DNA of 64,000 bases from Psychrobacillus antarcticus (GCF_029533155.1 NZ_JAIZDB010000024.1:1-64000), one strand, 5' to 3'; positions 19,791-31,403 are shown, counted from the stretch's first letter. Made by a program: numbers and translations. Notes: generated by a model from the letters alone, not told the origin.

Positions 19791-20600
19791 TTACTTATCT
19801 TGATAGTGAACAACAGGTTTTACTGTCATTCTTCTATATACAAACAAAATAATCGCAATTATAATCGTCACAATTGATACAACCTGTGCTGTTCTTAATT
19901 CTCCTATTAAATACAAACTGTCCGTACGCATTCCTTCGATGAAAAATCGTCCAACCGAATACCAAACCGCGTAAAATAGCACCATTTCCCCTCGACTTAA
20001 ATTTACTTTACGAAGCAATAATAAAATAATAACTCCGACAAAATTCCAAATCGATTCATATAAAAATGTCGGGTGATAATACTTTCCATCTATATACATT
20101 TGTTCGATAATCCAATTTGGAAGCATTAAATTTTCTAAAAATGTTCTCGCTACTTCCCCACCATGTGCTTCTTGGTTGACGAAATTTCCCCAACGACCAA
20201 TAGCCTGTCCGATTAAAATACTTGGTGCTACAATATCTGCAACCTTCCAAAAAGAAGAGCCGCGTTTTTTAGTGAAAATATAAGCAGTTATAAACGATCC
20301 AATCAATGCTCCATGAATCGCAATTCCGCCATTCCATATTTCAATGATTTTGCCCGGATTTTGACTATAAAAATCCCATTTAAAAATAACATAATAGATT
20401 CGAGCACTAATAATAGCAATTGGCACTGCCCAAATAAGTAAATCTGTTAAATAATCTGGATGAAACCCTCGCTTCACCATTTCTTTTTGTGCAATAAAAA
20501 ATGCTAATACAATCCCGAGTGCAATAATTACTCCATACCAACGTACCGATATCGGTCCTAGAGAAAAAGCTACCGGATCAATTATTTGTAATAAATTCAT
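19791..20600 (-). CDS. lgt: Phosphatidylglycerol--prolipoprotein diacylglyceryl transferase
   Basis: Membrane enzyme that adds diacylglyceryl to the lipobox cysteine of prolipoproteins. 269 residues with seven likely membrane segments. The family signature [14 protein letters not shown] (about 141-154), [11 protein letters not shown] near residue 93 and the [19 protein letters not shown] segment are present. It lies 24 nt after hprK. Confidence 0.97.
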   Translation of the reverse strand: MNLLQIIDPVAFSLGPISVRWYGVIIALGIVLAFFIAQKEMVKRGFHPDYLTDLLIWAVPIAIISARIYYVIFKWDFYSQNPGKIIEIWNGGIAIHGALIGSFITAYIFTKKRGSSFWKVADIVAPSILIGQAIGRWGNFVNQEAHGGEVARTFLENLMLPNWIIEQMYIDGKYYHPTFLYESIWNFVGVIILLLLRKVNLSRGEMVLFYAVWYSVGRFFIEGMRTDSLYLIGELRTAQVVSIVTIIIAIILFVYRRMTVKPVVHYQDK

Positions 20601-20623
20601 ATGTAACTCCCTTCAAACATCTA

Positions 20624-21559
20624 TTAATAATCCACTTCTGCATTTTGTTCTATAACATCATTTAAACGCTTAGCGAAATCTTCCGCAGCATTTACACCCA
20701 TTTTTTTTAATCGATGATTCATTGCAGCCACTTCAATTATTACCGCGATATTTCGACCTGGTCGAACTGGAACAGTTAGCTTTGTGATAGCTGTATTAAT
20801 AATTTCCATTGTCTCTTCTTCGAGACCTAGTCGGTCATATGTTTTTTTCTCATCCCAAATCTCTAATTCGATTACAAGCGTTATACGTTTATAGCTTCGA
20901 ATGGCACTTGCCCCAAATAGTGTCATTATATCAATAATACCTAGTCCGCGAATTTCTAAAAGATGCTCAATTAACTGAGGCGCACTCCCGACCAATGTAT
21001 CTTCGCCCTCTTGCCTAATTTCTACACAATCATCCGCTACTAACCGGTGTCCCCTTTTCACTAACTCCAGTGCCGTCTCGCTTTTACCTACTCCACTTTT
21101 CCCAGTGATTAACACACCAACCCCATAAATATCTACAAGTACACCATGTACAGCTGTAGACGGCGCTAATCTACTTTCTAAAAAGTTTGTAAGCTTGCTT
21201 GAAAATCTTGTAGTAGGTAAACTACTCGTTAATACAGGAACTGAACTTTCATTGGATGCATCGATTAACTCCTTTGGCACTTCCATTCCATGAGAAACAA
21301 TGATGACTGGTGTATCTTGTGCACAAAGCTTTCTCATACGTTCGCTTTTTTCTTTTGGCTGTAGCAAAGCAAAAAAAGATATCTCTGTCTTCCCTAAAAG
21401 TTGTATCCGATTCGATGGATAATGAGTAAAGTATCCTGCAATTTCAATCCCCGGTCTAGAAATATCACTTACGGAAATATGACGCCCAATGCCTTCTTCC
21501 CCACTTACTAATGTGAGTTTCAAATATTCTTTTATGTCCTTCGTCGTCACATGTGACAT
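20624..21559 (-). CDS. hprK: HPr kinase/phosphorylase
   Basis: Phosphorylates and dephosphorylates Ser46 of HPr and Crh, the central switch of carbon catabolite repression in Firmicutes. About 311 residues. The P-loop GKSGVGKS lies around residue 152, followed by [15 protein letters not shown] and the C-terminal signature near VPVRPGRN. I prefer ATG 21559, which is about 9 nt after the GGGGG ribosome site, over the ATG two codons upstream. First gene of the five-gene operon. Confidence 0.95.
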   Translation of the reverse strand: MSHVTTKDIKEYLKLTLVSGEEGIGRHISVSDISRPGIEIAGYFTHYPSNRIQLLGKTEISFFALLQPKEKSERMRKLCAQDTPVIIVSHGMEVPKELIDASNESSVPVLTSSLPTTRFSSKLTNFLESRLAPSTAVHGVLVDIYGVGVLITGKSGVGKSETALELVKRGHRLVADDCVEIRQEGEDTLVGSAPQLIEHLLEIRGLGIIDIMTLFGASAIRSYKRITLVIELEIWDEKKTYDRLGLEEETMEIINTAITKLTVPVRPGRNIAVIIEVAAMNHRLKKMGVNAAEDFAKRLNDVIEQNAEVDY

Positions 21560-21682
21560 ACCCATAAACCCCCTTCATCCTACATTTGTAAACCTAGTAC
21601 TTATTTTATCATGATTGTCTACTGAAATTGTATTCATTTATCTTTTCTTCCTCTATTTAAAGGGAGAAAGGAGTTTTTGTTG

Positions 21683-22234
21683 ATGCAAATTATGCTTGAT
21701 GCAGGGCATGGACCTAATACTACAGGGAAAAGAACGCCAGATGGGAACATGAAAGAATTTGAATTTAATGAGGCAGTTGCTCAATTTGTTAAAAATGAAC
21801 TAACTGCTGCTGGGGTAATCGTTATGAATTGTCATGACAAGCAAAGAGATGTTCCTCTTAGGGAAAGAACGGCTTTAGCAAATAAAATGGGGGTTGATGC
21901 ATTTATCTCTATCCACGCCAATGCGTATGGCTCAACATGGAATAATGTTAGTGGGATCGAAACTTTTACTTACGTGAAGCCTTCCGAGCAATCAATTATT
22001 CTCGCTTCACTTATCCAAAACTATTTATGTGCTATTACAGGTAGAACCAACCGAGGTGTGAAGAGAGCAGATTTTGCAGTTGTTCGAGATACAAAGATGC
22101 CAGCGGTTCTAGTGGAATGTGGATTTATGACGAATAAAATAGAGGCCACTTTATTGCAATCAACGGAGTACAGAAAACGCTGCGCGAAAGCTATCGCCTT
22201 TGCAATTCTATGTTGGATCCAGCAGAAGCGTTAG
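21683..22234 (+). CDS. N-acetylmuramoyl-L-alanine amidase (Amidase_3)
   Basis: A 183-residue single-domain zinc amidase that cleaves the bond between MurNAc and the stem peptide of peptidoglycan. Zinc and catalytic residues are visible: His9 in LDAGHG, a glutamate in the EFEFNEA segment, His in SIHANA and Glu in LVECGFMTN. There is no signal peptide and no cell-wall-binding domain. So it acts after lysis or inside the mother cell, or is exported another way; phage endolysins and spore mother-cell hydrolases have this layout. ATG 21683 follows AAAGGAG; two TTG codons precede it. The repeat copy downstream supplies a terminator. Confidence 0.88.
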   Translation: MQIMLDAGHGPNTTGKRTPDGNMKEFEFNEAVAQFVKNELTAAGVIVMNCHDKQRDVPLRERTALANKMGVDAFISIHANAYGSTWNNVSGIETFTYVKPSEQSIILASLIQNYLCAITGRTNRGVKRADFAVVRDTKMPAVLVECGFMTNKIEATLLQSTEYRKRCAKAIAFAILCWIQQKR

Positions 22235-22239
22235 TCTGG

Positions 22240-22990
22240 GAGTCAACAATATCTCGGAAATACAGGCCTAATACTTTAAGTTCAAGACCTATTTCTATCG
22301 TTTTCGAAGGGCTTTGTACAGATTTATTGCTATATAATTACCATTTGATTTTTTAAGATGCTGGTCGTGACTGAAGTCACGACCAGCATCTTTTTTTCTC
22401 GGTAATCTTATGGCTATTAACTGTCCGTCGCCCTTCTACAACTTTTAGAAACGGGTTAGTTCATTTTTTGGGTAACTAGAGAAAAGATACTATCCTAATA
22501 ATGGAGGATAGATGATGATAGTCTAAGTACGCGACATCTTGGTGCTCCTGCGCAAAGCTCGTCGCAAAATAAAAAAACATTTCGCAACGACTGCCTGACC
22601 CACATCGTGCGGGCCTGAAGATGCAATTTCGTTCGCAATTTCGCTTCTTTATTTATTAAACACTTACTATTTCTCTTTATTTCCACTTGATAAAAGAAAA
22701 TCTACATTCTTCATACTTCCTTACAGAATAGTATCCCTTTCCCTAATTCAACAGACGTTTTAAAACTATATAATCTTGACTGCTCTTATCATCTAAGCGT
22801 TTTCTATGCTATATCTCTTAGTTGAGTACTACTCACTTCATTGATTGCAGTGAAAGGTGGCGACTCCAGTGGGATGAGTGAGACAGATGAGATATCACAA
22901 CGACGCGTAGCAACGGTGATAGCCCATCGCTCACCCCACGGAACGCGTCCACCTGAAACGGAAATCAACAGTATTGCTAAATTATTTAAA
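22240..22990 (+). repeat. Composite repeat copy 2 (fullest copy)
   Basis: A roughly 750-bp non-coding element between the amidase gene and the yvlB-like gene. In order: a weak left hairpin region (22253-22305); an A module with a terminator-like hairpin at 22355-22397; a TTTAGAAACGGGTTAGT linker; a segment (22543-22575) shared with the GC-rich module of copy 1; a TTTATTTCCACTTGATAAAA block; a middle module (about 22745-22840); and a GC-rich B module (22841-22968) from TTGATTGCAGTG to CGGAAATCAACAG. The same order recurs at 32424-32925 and 38725-39245. Confidence 0.85.
22355..22397 (+). terminator. A-module hairpin of repeat copy 2
   Basis: An 18-bp perfect inverted repeat (22355-22372 with 22375-22392) followed by seven T residues. 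Flanking ATTACC and GGTAAT, and outer TGTACAG and CTGTCC, extend the fold. It lies about 120 nt after the amidase stop, and probably terminates that gene. Confidence 0.85.
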
Positions 22991-23029
22991 GTACTATTAA
23001 CACTGGGTTGTAGCCCTTATTATTGGACA

Positions 23030-23067
23030 AAATAAAAGTGGAGGGGAAAATATCCCACTCCACTTTT
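23030..23067 (-). terminator. Terminator after the yvlB-like gene
   Basis: Stem with AAAAGTGGAG pairing CTCCACTTTT, extended by GGGA/TCCC around a short loop. It is followed on the minus strand by TTTTATTTTG. Confidence 0.85.
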
Positions 23068-23069
23068 AC

Positions 23070-24173
23070 TTATTCTGCTTCCATTGTATAACGGACAATA
23101 ACAGAACCTGTTTTTGCGTCACCGTATACTCGTAAAGGTACTGCTTCTGAATCCACTATTTTCGTGAATCCTACCTTTTTGTTTAATAGCTGCTCAGATT
23201 GATTTAGATGCGTAACATCAGCCAACTGAACATCTATTTTACCAATTTGGGAAGTAGCTTCCCCTTTTATTGAAATATCTTTTGGAATATACAATTCGAC
23301 CGTTCCAGCTATTGCAGTTCCTTCTATTTTACGCGCTTCTTTATCTTTTGTTGTCAAAATAACATGTCCGCTTACAGATGAACCTTCTATTTCTTTCAGT
23401 TTACCATCTACGTAAATACGACCATTCATCGTCTCTACTTCAATCGTGTCCCCTTCAACTCGTTGAACTTGAACCGATCCATTAACCGTTTCTATGTCAG
23501 CTCTTTCAAACTTCAATTCATCTAATTCTACTTTTCCATTTGTTGTTTTAACTTTAAATGAGTTTGCCTCTAAATTTTTAGCAATGAACTCACCATTAAA
23601 CAATCGAGCAGAAATATAATTATACTTTTTGTTCGGTACATATAATGTCACTTGAACTGAAGTTGTTTTCATGTCGCTATATACGCGTAATTTATCTCCC
23701 TCAGTAGTAAAAATAAACTCTTCTTGGAAACGTGCTTTTGCTTCGTCTTCTGTTAAATTTCTAAATGACTTCACTTTTACAGAAGCACGCGCATGTTTTT
23801 CTTCCGTAGAAAAAACTTCAACTTTACCATTTGCAATATTAATAGAGATATCTGTAATATCCGCATCTTCTTTGACAAGTTCTTGTTCAAAAATAACTGG
23901 TTCGCCGAACGGCATATCAAAATCTTTCATTTTGTCGACGGTACCTTGCATAAACTGCATGAATCGTTCACCCATTACGGTAAAATCGCGCTTCAAATCT
24001 TCCACGAAATCGGTATTATTGTTTTGGGACTTTTTATATTCTTTCTCCTCAGGGACAAACGGTGTAGCAGGTGTTGTTTGTTTTCCAAGCTCTTCTAGTA
24101 ATGCCAATGCTTCCTGTGCAGTAATTGTGCCGTTTTCAACCATATCTAAAATACGTTTTCGTTCCTCTTGCAT
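23070..24173 (-). CDS. DUF4097 family protein, YvlB-like
   Basis: About 367 residues. A short N-terminal helical segment (about 1-35, EERKRILDMVENGTITAQEALALLEELG) of the type found in YvlB/SHOCT-like proteins precedes a long region of beta-rich repeats (about 100-360, with DISINIANGKVEVFS, VKTTNGKVEL, IETVNGSVQVQ and VETMNGRIYV). This repeating pattern is DUF4097, a predicted beta-solenoid. No signal peptide is seen. ATG 24173 has GAGGAGG upstream. In Bacillus subtilis yvlB lies next to uvrA, as here, and belongs to an envelope-stress locus; the molecular role is unknown. Confidence 0.85.
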   Translation of the reverse strand: MQEERKRILDMVENGTITAQEALALLEELGKQTTPATPFVPEEKEYKKSQNNNTDFVEDLKRDFTVMGERFMQFMQGTVDKMKDFDMPFGEPVIFEQELVKEDADITDISINIANGKVEVFSTEEKHARASVKVKSFRNLTEDEAKARFQEEFIFTTEGDKLRVYSDMKTTSVQVTLYVPNKKYNYISARLFNGEFIAKNLEANSFKVKTTNGKVELDELKFERADIETVNGSVQVQRVEGDTIEVETMNGRIYVDGKLKEIEGSSVSGHVILTTKDKEARKIEGTAIAGTVELYIPKDISIKGEATSQIGKIDVQLADVTHLNQSEQLLNKKVGFTKIVDSEAVPLRVYGDAKTGSVIVRYTMEAE

Positions 24174-24256
24174 AGTGAAAGGCCTCCTCATGAATTTATA
24201 ATATAAATCATTTTTACTTACATTACTTTATACGAATGAAAAATCAAAAAGTTTCA

Positions 24257-27151
24257 TCACGAAGTCGATACTGGAGTTTTTTTCTTCATTGATGCTTTCG
24301 CTACAACTTCATCCATCCGTTGTCGATCTCTTTCTAAAATGGTTTTCAAGTACTTTCCTGTATACGAATCTTTCGATGCTGCAATTTTCTCTGGTGGACC
24401 TACTGCAACAATTGTTCCGCCTTTATCTCCACCTTCTGGCCCTAAATCAATCATGTAATCCGCTGTTTTAATGACATCTAGATTATGCTCAATTACTAAA
24501 ACGCTATCTCCGTTATCTACTAAACGTTGAAGTACTATTAATAATCTTGCGATATCGTCTACATGCAAACCAGTAGTTGGTTCATCTAAAATATAAAAAG
24601 ACTTCCCGTTAGAACGCTTGTGTAATTCAGAAGCCAGTTTAACCCGTTGCGCCTCACCACCAGAAAGTGTTGTCGCAGATTGCCCTAATTCCATATACCC
24701 TAATCCTACGTCTACAATCGTTTTTATCTTCCGACTGATTTTTGGGTGGTTTTCAAAAAAGGCATAGCCATCCTCCGCAGTCATTTTTAGTATATCTGCT
24801 ATATTTTTACCTTTGTAATGTACCTCCAAAGTTTCACGATTATATCTTTTTCCATGACAGACTTCACATGGAACGTATACATCAGGCAAGAAATGCATTT
24901 CAATTTTTATAATGCCATCACCACGACAAGCCTCACAACGACCGCCCTTAACATTGAAACTAAATCTGCCTTTTTTATATCCTCTTACTTTTGCTTCATT
25001 TGTTGTTGCAAAAAGGTCTCGTATGTCATCAAAAACTCCCGTATAAGTAGCTGGGTTAGACCTTGGAGTACGACCGATTGGGGATTGGTCAATCTCAATA
25101 ACTTTCTCTAACATTTCCATACCCTCGACACCCTTATTGGCGCCGGGTTTCACTCTAGAGCGATTTAACTTCTGTGCTAATGATTTATATAATATTTCAT
25201 TTATTAATGTACTTTTACCAGATCCTGAAACCCCTGTAACCGCAGTAAATACACCTAATGGAATATCTACACTAACATGTTTCAAGTTATTTTCTGACGC
25301 TTCCTTAATTTTGATAAAGCGACCATCTGGCTTTCTTCTTTCCACTGGAAGGGGAATGAACTTTTGCCCACTTAAGTATTGACCGGTTAAGGACTTTTTG
25401 TTTTTCATCACTTGTGCAGGGGTTCCTGCAGCGATTATCTCACCACCATGCACTCCTGCACCAGGACCCACGTCTATTAAATAGTCTGCTGCCATCATGG
25501 TGTCCTCATCATGCTCTACAACTATTAAAGTGTTCCCGATATCTCGCATGTTTTTTAATGTTTCGATCAGTCGATCATTATCTCGCTGATGCAACCCAAT
25601 AGACGGTTCATCCAGAATGTATAGCACGCCTGTCAGTCTTGAACCAATTTGAGTAGCCAAGCGAATACGTTGCGCTTCCCCACCTGATAAAGTTCCGGAA
25701 GCACGGTTTAATGTTAAATAATCTAGCCCTACGTTCTCCAGAAAACCTAGACGTTCATGAATCTCTCTCAGTACAAGACGAGCAATTTGCATATCTTTTT
25801 CAGATAAGGTCAATTCTTTGAAAAACTTATTTGCTTCTTCAATCGAATATTTTGTGATTTCCCCGATATGAAGGGAATTTATCTTCACTGAAAGTGTTTC
25901 TTCTTTTAGACGATAGCCATTACATTTAGGGCAATCATGTTGCTCCATATATTTTTCCATTTGCTCACGAATATAATCGGAGGACGTATCTTTATATCTA
26001 CGCGCAATATTAGCAAGAACGCCTTCAAATATAACCATGCTATCACGAACTTGTCCAAATTCATTTTCATATCGGAAGCGATTACTATCATTCCCTGATC
26101 CATACATAATTTTGTTCCATTGATCTATCGGTAATTTTTCAACGGGAACATTCATTTTTATTTTGTAATGCTTACATACAGCCTCCAAGAGCTTCGGATA
26201 ATACTGGGAGCTTGTTGGCTGCCATGGGACGATTGCTCCATCTGCTAAAGTAATACTTTTGTCGGGAACTACTAATTCGGGATCCACCTCTAGCTTTGTA
26301 CCAAGTCCATCACAATCAGTACATGCACCAAAGGGACTGTTGAATGAAAACATACGAGGTTCTAATTCCCCGATAGAAAATCCACATATCGGACAGGCGT
26401 GATGCTCACTAAATAGAACTTCTTCATGCTCCATCACATCTATTAAAACTCTGCCATTTGCAAGTCTTAGAGCTGACTCTATGGAATCACTAAGCCTTGC
26501 AGCAACTCCTTCTTTCATAATAATTCGGTCGATGACAACTTCAATATTATGTTTTTTATTTTTATCTAGATTGATATCATCATCTAAATCGATTAACTCA
26601 CCATTGATACGTACACGAACAAAGCCCTCTTTTTTCATTTCTTCCAAAAGCTTTACATGAGTTCCTTTACGACCTGAAACAATAGGAGCTAACACTTGCA
26701 TCTTTGTTTTTTCCGGATATGCACTTAAGTGATCTACCATTTGTTCGATCGTTTGAGAGGAAATTTCAATCCCATGATTTGGACATATTGGTTTTCCAAC
26801 TCGCGCATACAATAGTCGCATGTAATCATAAATTTCGGTCACTGTTGCTACTGTAGATCGTGGGTTTTTACTTGTCGTCTTTTGATCGATAGAAATAGCT
26901 GGCGATAACCCTTCAATGACATCTACATCCGGCTTATCCATTTGCCCTAAAAATTGTCGGGCATAGGCTGATAGTGACTCAACGTATCGTCTTTGTCCTT
27001 CAGCGTAGATTGTATCAAAAGCTAAAGAAGACTTTCCCGAGCCAGAAAGTCCAGTCATGACCACTAACTTATCTCTTGGTATTTTCAAGCTTACATTTTT
27101 CAAATTATTAACACGTGCACCTTGAATTACGATTTCTTGATTTCTCAACAC
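24257..27151 (-). CDS. uvrA: Excinuclease ABC subunit UvrA
   Basis: Damage-recognition ATPase of nucleotide excision repair. 964 residues. Two ABC modules are present with Walker [10 protein letters not shown] (about 34) and GVSGSGKST (about 645), and signature LSGGEAQR twice. Two zinc sites show as CPICGF...CTDCDG and CEACRGDG...CEVCHGK. It lies 3 nt after uvrB and is co-transcribed with it. Confidence 0.98.
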   Translation of the reverse strand: MLRNQEIVIQGARVNNLKNVSLKIPRDKLVVMTGLSGSGKSSLAFDTIYAEGQRRYVESLSAYARQFLGQMDKPDVDVIEGLSPAISIDQKTTSKNPRSTVATVTEIYDYMRLLYARVGKPICPNHGIEISSQTIEQMVDHLSAYPEKTKMQVLAPIVSGRKGTHVKLLEEMKKEGFVRVRINGELIDLDDDINLDKNKKHNIEVVIDRIIMKEGVAARLSDSIESALRLANGRVLIDVMEHEEVLFSEHHACPICGFSIGELEPRMFSFNSPFGACTDCDGLGTKLEVDPELVVPDKSITLADGAIVPWQPTSSQYYPKLLEAVCKHYKIKMNVPVEKLPIDQWNKIMYGSGNDSNRFRYENEFGQVRDSMVIFEGVLANIARRYKDTSSDYIREQMEKYMEQHDCPKCNGYRLKEETLSVKINSLHIGEITKYSIEEANKFFKELTLSEKDMQIARLVLREIHERLGFLENVGLDYLTLNRASGTLSGGEAQRIRLATQIGSRLTGVLYILDEPSIGLHQRDNDRLIETLKNMRDIGNTLIVVEHDEDTMMAADYLIDVGPGAGVHGGEIIAAGTPAQVMKNKKSLTGQYLSGQKFIPLPVERRKPDGRFIKIKEASENNLKHVSVDIPLGVFTAVTGVSGSGKSTLINEILYKSLAQKLNRSRVKPGANKGVEGMEMLEKVIEIDQSPIGRTPRSNPATYTGVFDDIRDLFATTNEAKVRGYKKGRFSFNVKGGRCEACRGDGIIKIEMHFLPDVYVPCEVCHGKRYNRETLEVHYKGKNIADILKMTAEDGYAFFENHPKISRKIKTIVDVGLGYMELGQSATTLSGGEAQRVKLASELHKRSNGKSFYILDEPTTGLHVDDIARLLIVLQRLVDNGDSVLVIEHNLDVIKTADYMIDLGPEGGDKGGTIVAVGPPEKIAASKDSYTGKYLKTILERDRQRMDEVVAKASMKKKTPVSTS

Positions 27152-27154
27152 TTA

Positions 27155-29137
27155 TCACCCTTCCAGCTTCAGTTCCAAAATTGCGTCGCGTAATTCTGCA
27201 GCTCGTTCAAAGTTAAGCGCTTTGGCTGCATCTTTCATTTCTTTTTCTAGATCTTTTAGAAGTGTTGCTTTTTCTTCTTTCGTTAATGGTTTCCCACTTA
27301 TCAAGCGTTGTGCATATGTTTCTTCCTCTTCGGCAACATGTGAAGCACGTATAACATCGCTTATTTTCTTTTGGATCGTTTTTGGTGTAATACCATGTTT
27401 TTCGTTATACTCCATTTGAATTGTCCGGCGACGTTTCGTTTCATCAATTGCTTTTCGCATAGAGTCCGTCATTTTATCTGCATACATAATAACTTCTCCA
27501 TTAGAGTTACGGGCAGCTCGCCCAATCGTCTGAATTAAGGATCGTTCGGAACGTAAAAATCCTTCTTTATCGGCATCTAATATAGCTACTAAAGACACCT
27601 CTGGTATATCTATACCTTCTCGTAATAAGTTAATTCCTATTATTACATCGTACGTACCTAAACGAAGTTGTCGAATAATTTCTGTACGTTCAAGAGTTTT
27701 TACTTCGGAATGTAAGTACTGAACCTTTATCCCAATTTCTTTCAAGTAATCGGTTAAATCCTCCGACATTTTTTTCGTTAATGTCGTGATTAAAACACGT
27801 TCCTTTTTTGCAGTTCTCTCATGAATTTCATTGATCAAATCATCTATTTGTCCCTCAATAGGCTTAACCGTTATGATTGGATCTAATAGTCCAGTAGGAC
27901 GGATAATTTGCTGCACCATTTCTGGTGTATGCTCCAGCTCATATGGACCTGGTGTTGCGGAAACAAATATAGCTTGGTTTATATGTTTTTCATATTCTGT
28001 GAATGTTAGAGGTCGGTTATCGAGAGCAGATGGCAATCGGAAACCATAATTTACGAGCACAGATTTTCTCGCTTGGTCACCATTATACATTCCTCTTACT
28101 TGAGGTAATGAAACGTGACTTTCATCTACTACGAGTAAAAAGTCTTTTGGAAAATAATCAATTAATGTATATGGAACCGCTCCAGCTTCTCTTAATGTTA
28201 AGTGCCTAGAATAGTTTTCAATACCCGAACAAAAGCCCATCTCTTCCATCATTTCTAAATCATACCTTGTACGTTGCTCCAATCGCTGCGCTTCTAATAA
28301 CTTATCTTCGCTTCTTAAATATGCAAGTTGCTCTTCTAATTCTTTTTCAATATTGGCTAAAGCCAATTTCATCTTTTCTTCTCGGGTAACGAAATGGGAT
28401 GCTGGGAATATAGCGACGTGATCACGTTCTCCAAGTATCTCTCCTGTCAGTGCATTCACTTCACGAATACGATCAATTTCATCTCCAAAGAATTCTACAC
28501 GAAGACATCTTTCATCACGTGAAGCGGGAAATATTTCTACTACATCTCCACGAACACGGAACTTTCCACGTACGAAGTTCATATCGTTTCGTTCATACTG
28601 AATATCTACGAGTTTACGCAATAACTGATTGCGTTCAATCTCCATTCCTGTTCTTAATGAAACGACCATCTCTTTATATTCCTCTGGATTCCCTAATCCA
28701 TAAATACAGGATACAGAAGCGACAATAATGACATCTTTTCTCTCAAATAGAGAGGAAGTTGCAGAATGGCGGAGCTTATCTATTTCTTCATTAACACTCG
28801 AGTCTTTTTCTATGAACGTATCGGTTGATGGTACATATGCTTCTGGTTGAAAATAATCATAGTAACTAACGAAGTACTCAACCGCATTGTTCGGAAAGAA
28901 CTCTTTAAACTCATTATATAATTGACCTGCTAGTGTTTTATTATGCGCCATCACTAGTGTTGGTTTGTTTATTTGTTCAATAACGTTTGAAATAGTATAT
29001 GTTTTACCAGTAGCTGTCGCACCAAGTAAGGTTTGATATCTTTTTCCTTCTTTAACACCTGCGACTAGTTCTTTTATTGCTTCTACTTGATCTCCCGCTG
29101 GCTCATACGGAGCTTGCAAATCAAAAATTTGTTCCAT
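27155..29137 (-). CDS. uvrB: Excinuclease ABC subunit UvrB
   Basis: Helicase-like subunit that is loaded by UvrA and recruits UvrC. About 660 residues. Walker A GATATGKT lies near residue 42; the beta-hairpin region ([20 protein letters not shown]), helicase motifs VDESH and QTIGRAARN, and a C-terminal UVR domain ([21 protein letters not shown]) are present. The start is ATG 29137 after GGGAGG; the upstream in-frame ATG overlaps the ribosome site. A LexA-type box lies 66-79 nt upstream. Confidence 0.98.
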   Translation of the reverse strand: MEQIFDLQAPYEPAGDQVEAIKELVAGVKEGKRYQTLLGATATGKTYTISNVIEQINKPTLVMAHNKTLAGQLYNEFKEFFPNNAVEYFVSYYDYFQPEAYVPSTDTFIEKDSSVNEEIDKLRHSATSSLFERKDVIIVASVSCIYGLGNPEEYKEMVVSLRTGMEIERNQLLRKLVDIQYERNDMNFVRGKFRVRGDVVEIFPASRDERCLRVEFFGDEIDRIREVNALTGEILGERDHVAIFPASHFVTREEKMKLALANIEKELEEQLAYLRSEDKLLEAQRLEQRTRYDLEMMEEMGFCSGIENYSRHLTLREAGAVPYTLIDYFPKDFLLVVDESHVSLPQVRGMYNGDQARKSVLVNYGFRLPSALDNRPLTFTEYEKHINQAIFVSATPGPYELEHTPEMVQQIIRPTGLLDPIITVKPIEGQIDDLINEIHERTAKKERVLITTLTKKMSEDLTDYLKEIGIKVQYLHSEVKTLERTEIIRQLRLGTYDVIIGINLLREGIDIPEVSLVAILDADKEGFLRSERSLIQTIGRAARNSNGEVIMYADKMTDSMRKAIDETKRRRTIQMEYNEKHGITPKTIQKKISDVIRASHVAEEEETYAQRLISGKPLTKEEKATLLKDLEKEMKDAAKALNFERAAELRDAILELKLEG

Positions 29138-29202
29138 ACATAAGCCTCCCATTTCTTGAATAATTTCAGTTTAACACACTCTTTTTTTGATTCCCACTAA
29201 AA

Positions 29203-29216
29203 CGAACATACGTTTT
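29203..29216. promoter_or_regulatory. SOS (LexA/DinR) box upstream of uvrBA
   Basis: CGAACATACGTTTT matches the Bacillus consensus CGAACRNRYGTTYC at 13 of 14 positions. It lies 66-79 nt before the uvrB start, consistent with damage-inducible expression of uvrBA. Confidence 0.85.
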
Positions 29217-29224
29217 TCACATAT

Positions 29225-29254
29225 GCCAAAAAGCCACTGATATCAGTGACTTTG
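29225..29254 (-). terminator. Terminator after the M14 carboxypeptidase gene
   Basis: Stem of GCCACTGATATCAGTGAC type (complementary 8-bp arms, nearly no loop), followed on the minus strand by TTTTTGG. It separates the gene from the uvrB promoter region. Confidence 0.8.
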
Positions 29255-29267
29255 GATGTTATCATTA

Positions 29268-30845
29268 TTATCTTTTCGATGCTTCCTGTGCTAAATATAG
29301 ACCAACTTTATGGTTTTGTTTCCAAACTGCATCCCATTTCGATAGAGGTACTGGGTTATCTCCTACGTATGGAGAGATCTCTAATGTAATTCCTGGCATT
29401 TTCGTTTCTTGGATAAACCAATCAGCAGAAGCTCCGGAACCCTGCAAGTATTGAGGAGGCATTACTTTATAGCCAGTAAGTTTTGATAATGTGTTTGCCA
29501 ATACTTGATCTCTCTTGGATTCCGCGTTCTTTTGATAGTTAAACCAGTACATTATTTGTCCTGAAGAGTGGTAGGAAATATACGTTTTAAACTTATGCTT
29601 CTTGACGAAATCTCTAAATGCTTGTGATTCCGGCTCACTAAAGGCACTAGGTCCTTTATATGCCATGTAAGCCGGCTTCTTATGGCCACCTTTGATCTTA
29701 TCCCAACCAGAAGCAAAGTTATCGTTTAAATCTACCCCGCGAATATTCGATTTCCATCGATTAAAACTAACGTTTCCATTAATCTTTGTAGCGAGTGCTC
29801 CATTTTTCAATGATGTTGGTCCTGATTGAACAAGCTTTACACCATCTGGATTCAACATGGGGATAAACCAAATAGCAGTTTGGTCTAACGTCTGACGAAC
29901 ATTATATCCACCATAAACAGATTTATTTTCGTAATGAATGCTATATGTATCAATCATTTCAACTACTACATTTGTTGTCATATGCTCCCTAGCATGTAAC
30001 GATCCATCTAGCAGCACTTCTTTTTTCCCATTACCTATTTTCATCGCATACATAGGTGTACCTTCTACTGATTTACCTATTTGCTCTAGCTTTGTAAATT
30101 CAGGATATAATGCTGCAATTACATGTAGTAAATAGGTCATTTCTTCATATGTTAGGACTTTTTTTGGCTGCAATAAATCCATATGCACAAAATCCACCAT
30201 ATTTATTCTTGCTTCTTGTCCTAAAAAATTTATGATCCCTTTATCCTTTTCTAATCCTAATAAATCCACAGATTGATTGGCTGAAAGGCTACCAATTTGG
30301 ATTAACTTCTTATTAAAAATTGGAACTTCCGCACGGTTATAAATTTTCATAGGGTATGTTGCTTTTTTTATAGGATCATTAGTTGGTATTTCCGAAGTTG
30401 GGATTGTACCTGCCCGGGGAATATAAAATACTTCTTTGCCTACTTCCACTACATGATAGACTGTAGACGCTTTTGTTCGAGTCAACACAGCATTCTTTGA
30501 TAATATTCCCGTTTGCACAAGCTTGCCTTTTTGCATCACATAGTATGGAATTTGCTCCTCAACCACTTTAAAACTCATTTGTTCCTGTTCAAACAAATTA
30601 CTTGCTTGAGCACTATGTATATATCCTGGAACCCCATTAAAATCAATCTGATAATATTCTGCTTGTAAGCCTGTCGTTTCATATACTTGGGCTTCTTCTG
30701 CATCTAATAGTATAGAAGAATCGATGGAGGCATTTGATAATACTTGATATGACTCGAGCGTTTTAATATTCCACCTGTCCTCTGCTTGGACAATAGTTGG
30801 TAGAACCAATAGTAAGAATAATGCTATAAGCATAGAACGTTTCAT
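29268..30845 (-). CDS. Secreted M14 zinc carboxypeptidase
   Basis: 525 residues. A Sec signal peptide (about 1-21, ending VQA-ED) is followed by an N-terminal region with SH3-like stretches (about 30-225) and an M14 peptidase domain (about 232-520). Zinc ligands His284 and Glu287 (HAREH) and His426 (YISYHSSG), and the catalytic Glu489 (TLEISPYVG), are all present. It probably trims peptides or cell-wall stem peptides outside the membrane; the N-terminal SH3-like region favours wall contact. Whether it acts on gamma-D-glutamyl-mDAP bonds or on proteins cannot be told. Confidence 0.88.
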   Translation of the reverse strand: MKRSMLIALFLLLVLPTIVQAEDRWNIKTLESYQVLSNASIDSSILLDAEEAQVYETTGLQAEYYQIDFNGVPGYIHSAQASNLFEQEQMSFKVVEEQIPYYVMQKGKLVQTGILSKNAVLTRTKASTVYHVVEVGKEVFYIPRAGTIPTSEIPTNDPIKKATYPMKIYNRAEVPIFNKKLIQIGSLSANQSVDLLGLEKDKGIINFLGQEARINMVDFVHMDLLQPKKVLTYEEMTYLLHVIAALYPEFTKLEQIGKSVEGTPMYAMKIGNGKKEVLLDGSLHAREHMTTNVVVEMIDTYSIHYENKSVYGGYNVRQTLDQTAIWFIPMLNPDGVKLVQSGPTSLKNGALATKINGNVSFNRWKSNIRGVDLNDNFASGWDKIKGGHKKPAYMAYKGPSAFSEPESQAFRDFVKKHKFKTYISYHSSGQIMYWFNYQKNAESKRDQVLANTLSKLTGYKVMPPQYLQGSGASADWFIQETKMPGITLEISPYVGDNPVPLSKWDAVWKQNHKVGLYLAQEASKR

Positions 30846-30944
30846 TTATTGTTCCTCCCTCTCGATCTCTTTGTAGTGGAAAATCTATCCTCTTCTCCTA
30901 GCTTAGCGTAGTATTTTGTCAAAAGAAATAGAATTTTGTTATAT

Positions 30945-30976
30945 AAAAAAAACCACTCCAATAGAAGTGGTTTTTT
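30945..30976 (-). terminator. Terminator after the IDEAL-domain gene
   Basis: AACCACT/AGTGGTT stem with A-run on one side and T-run on the other, so it could act in both directions. Confidence 0.85.
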
Positions 30977-30989
30977 ATAGAGGAATCGT

Positions 30990-31226
30990 TCATTTAGGAT
31001 TATTCAGTTGATGAAGTGCAGTTGTATACTTCATAAAAGAATCCTTGTCTTTCTGATCTAGTGCATTGTCAATTAATGCTGAGAGACGATTACTACTTTG
31101 TTCCCGGTGGATAATGTTTAAAAACATATCAAGATATATTTCGTTCAACAAATTTTCGGCAGAGCTTTCATTCGCCGTTTGACCCATTGCTTTTAAGAAA
31201 TCTGCATATGAATATTGTTTGTCCAT
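30990..31226 (-). CDS. IDEAL-domain protein
   Basis: About 78 residues with one IDEAL domain: LNEIYLDMFLNIIHREQSS (about 24-42) then LIDNALDQKDKDSFMKYT. This short domain is found in ComK-contacting and other small Bacillus proteins and is thought to mediate protein interaction. ATG 31226 is about 9 nt after GGGG; GTG 31235 and ATG 31232 are also possible. It is divergent from comK, 178 nt away, which makes a link with competence worth testing, but this is inference. Confidence 0.75.
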   Translation of the reverse strand: MDKQYSYADFLKAMGQTANESSAENLLNEIYLDMFLNIIHREQSSNRLSALIDNALDQKDKDSFMKYTTALHQLNNPK

Positions 31227-31317
31227 CTCCATCACCCCGATGTCTTTTTTCTATTATATAAAAGCATTGGGATACTTGCAATCATTTTAAGAAAATTGCA
31301 ACTATATATTAAATGAT

Positions 31318-31334
31318 GAATATTTCGAATATTC
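31318..31334. promoter_or_regulatory. Perfect inverted repeat upstream of comK
   Basis: GAATATT-TCG-AATATTC, arms of 7 bp, lies 70-86 nt before the comK start, and upstream of a TATAAT (31381-31386). It does not have the AAAA-N5-TTTT form of ComK half-boxes, so another regulator is likely if it is an operator. Confidence 0.45.
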
Positions 31335-31403
31335 GTTATTTGTACTTGCTTTACTTCCAAAATTAACTATAATTGAGGTATATAATACAAAGGGGTGGAT
31401 TTA

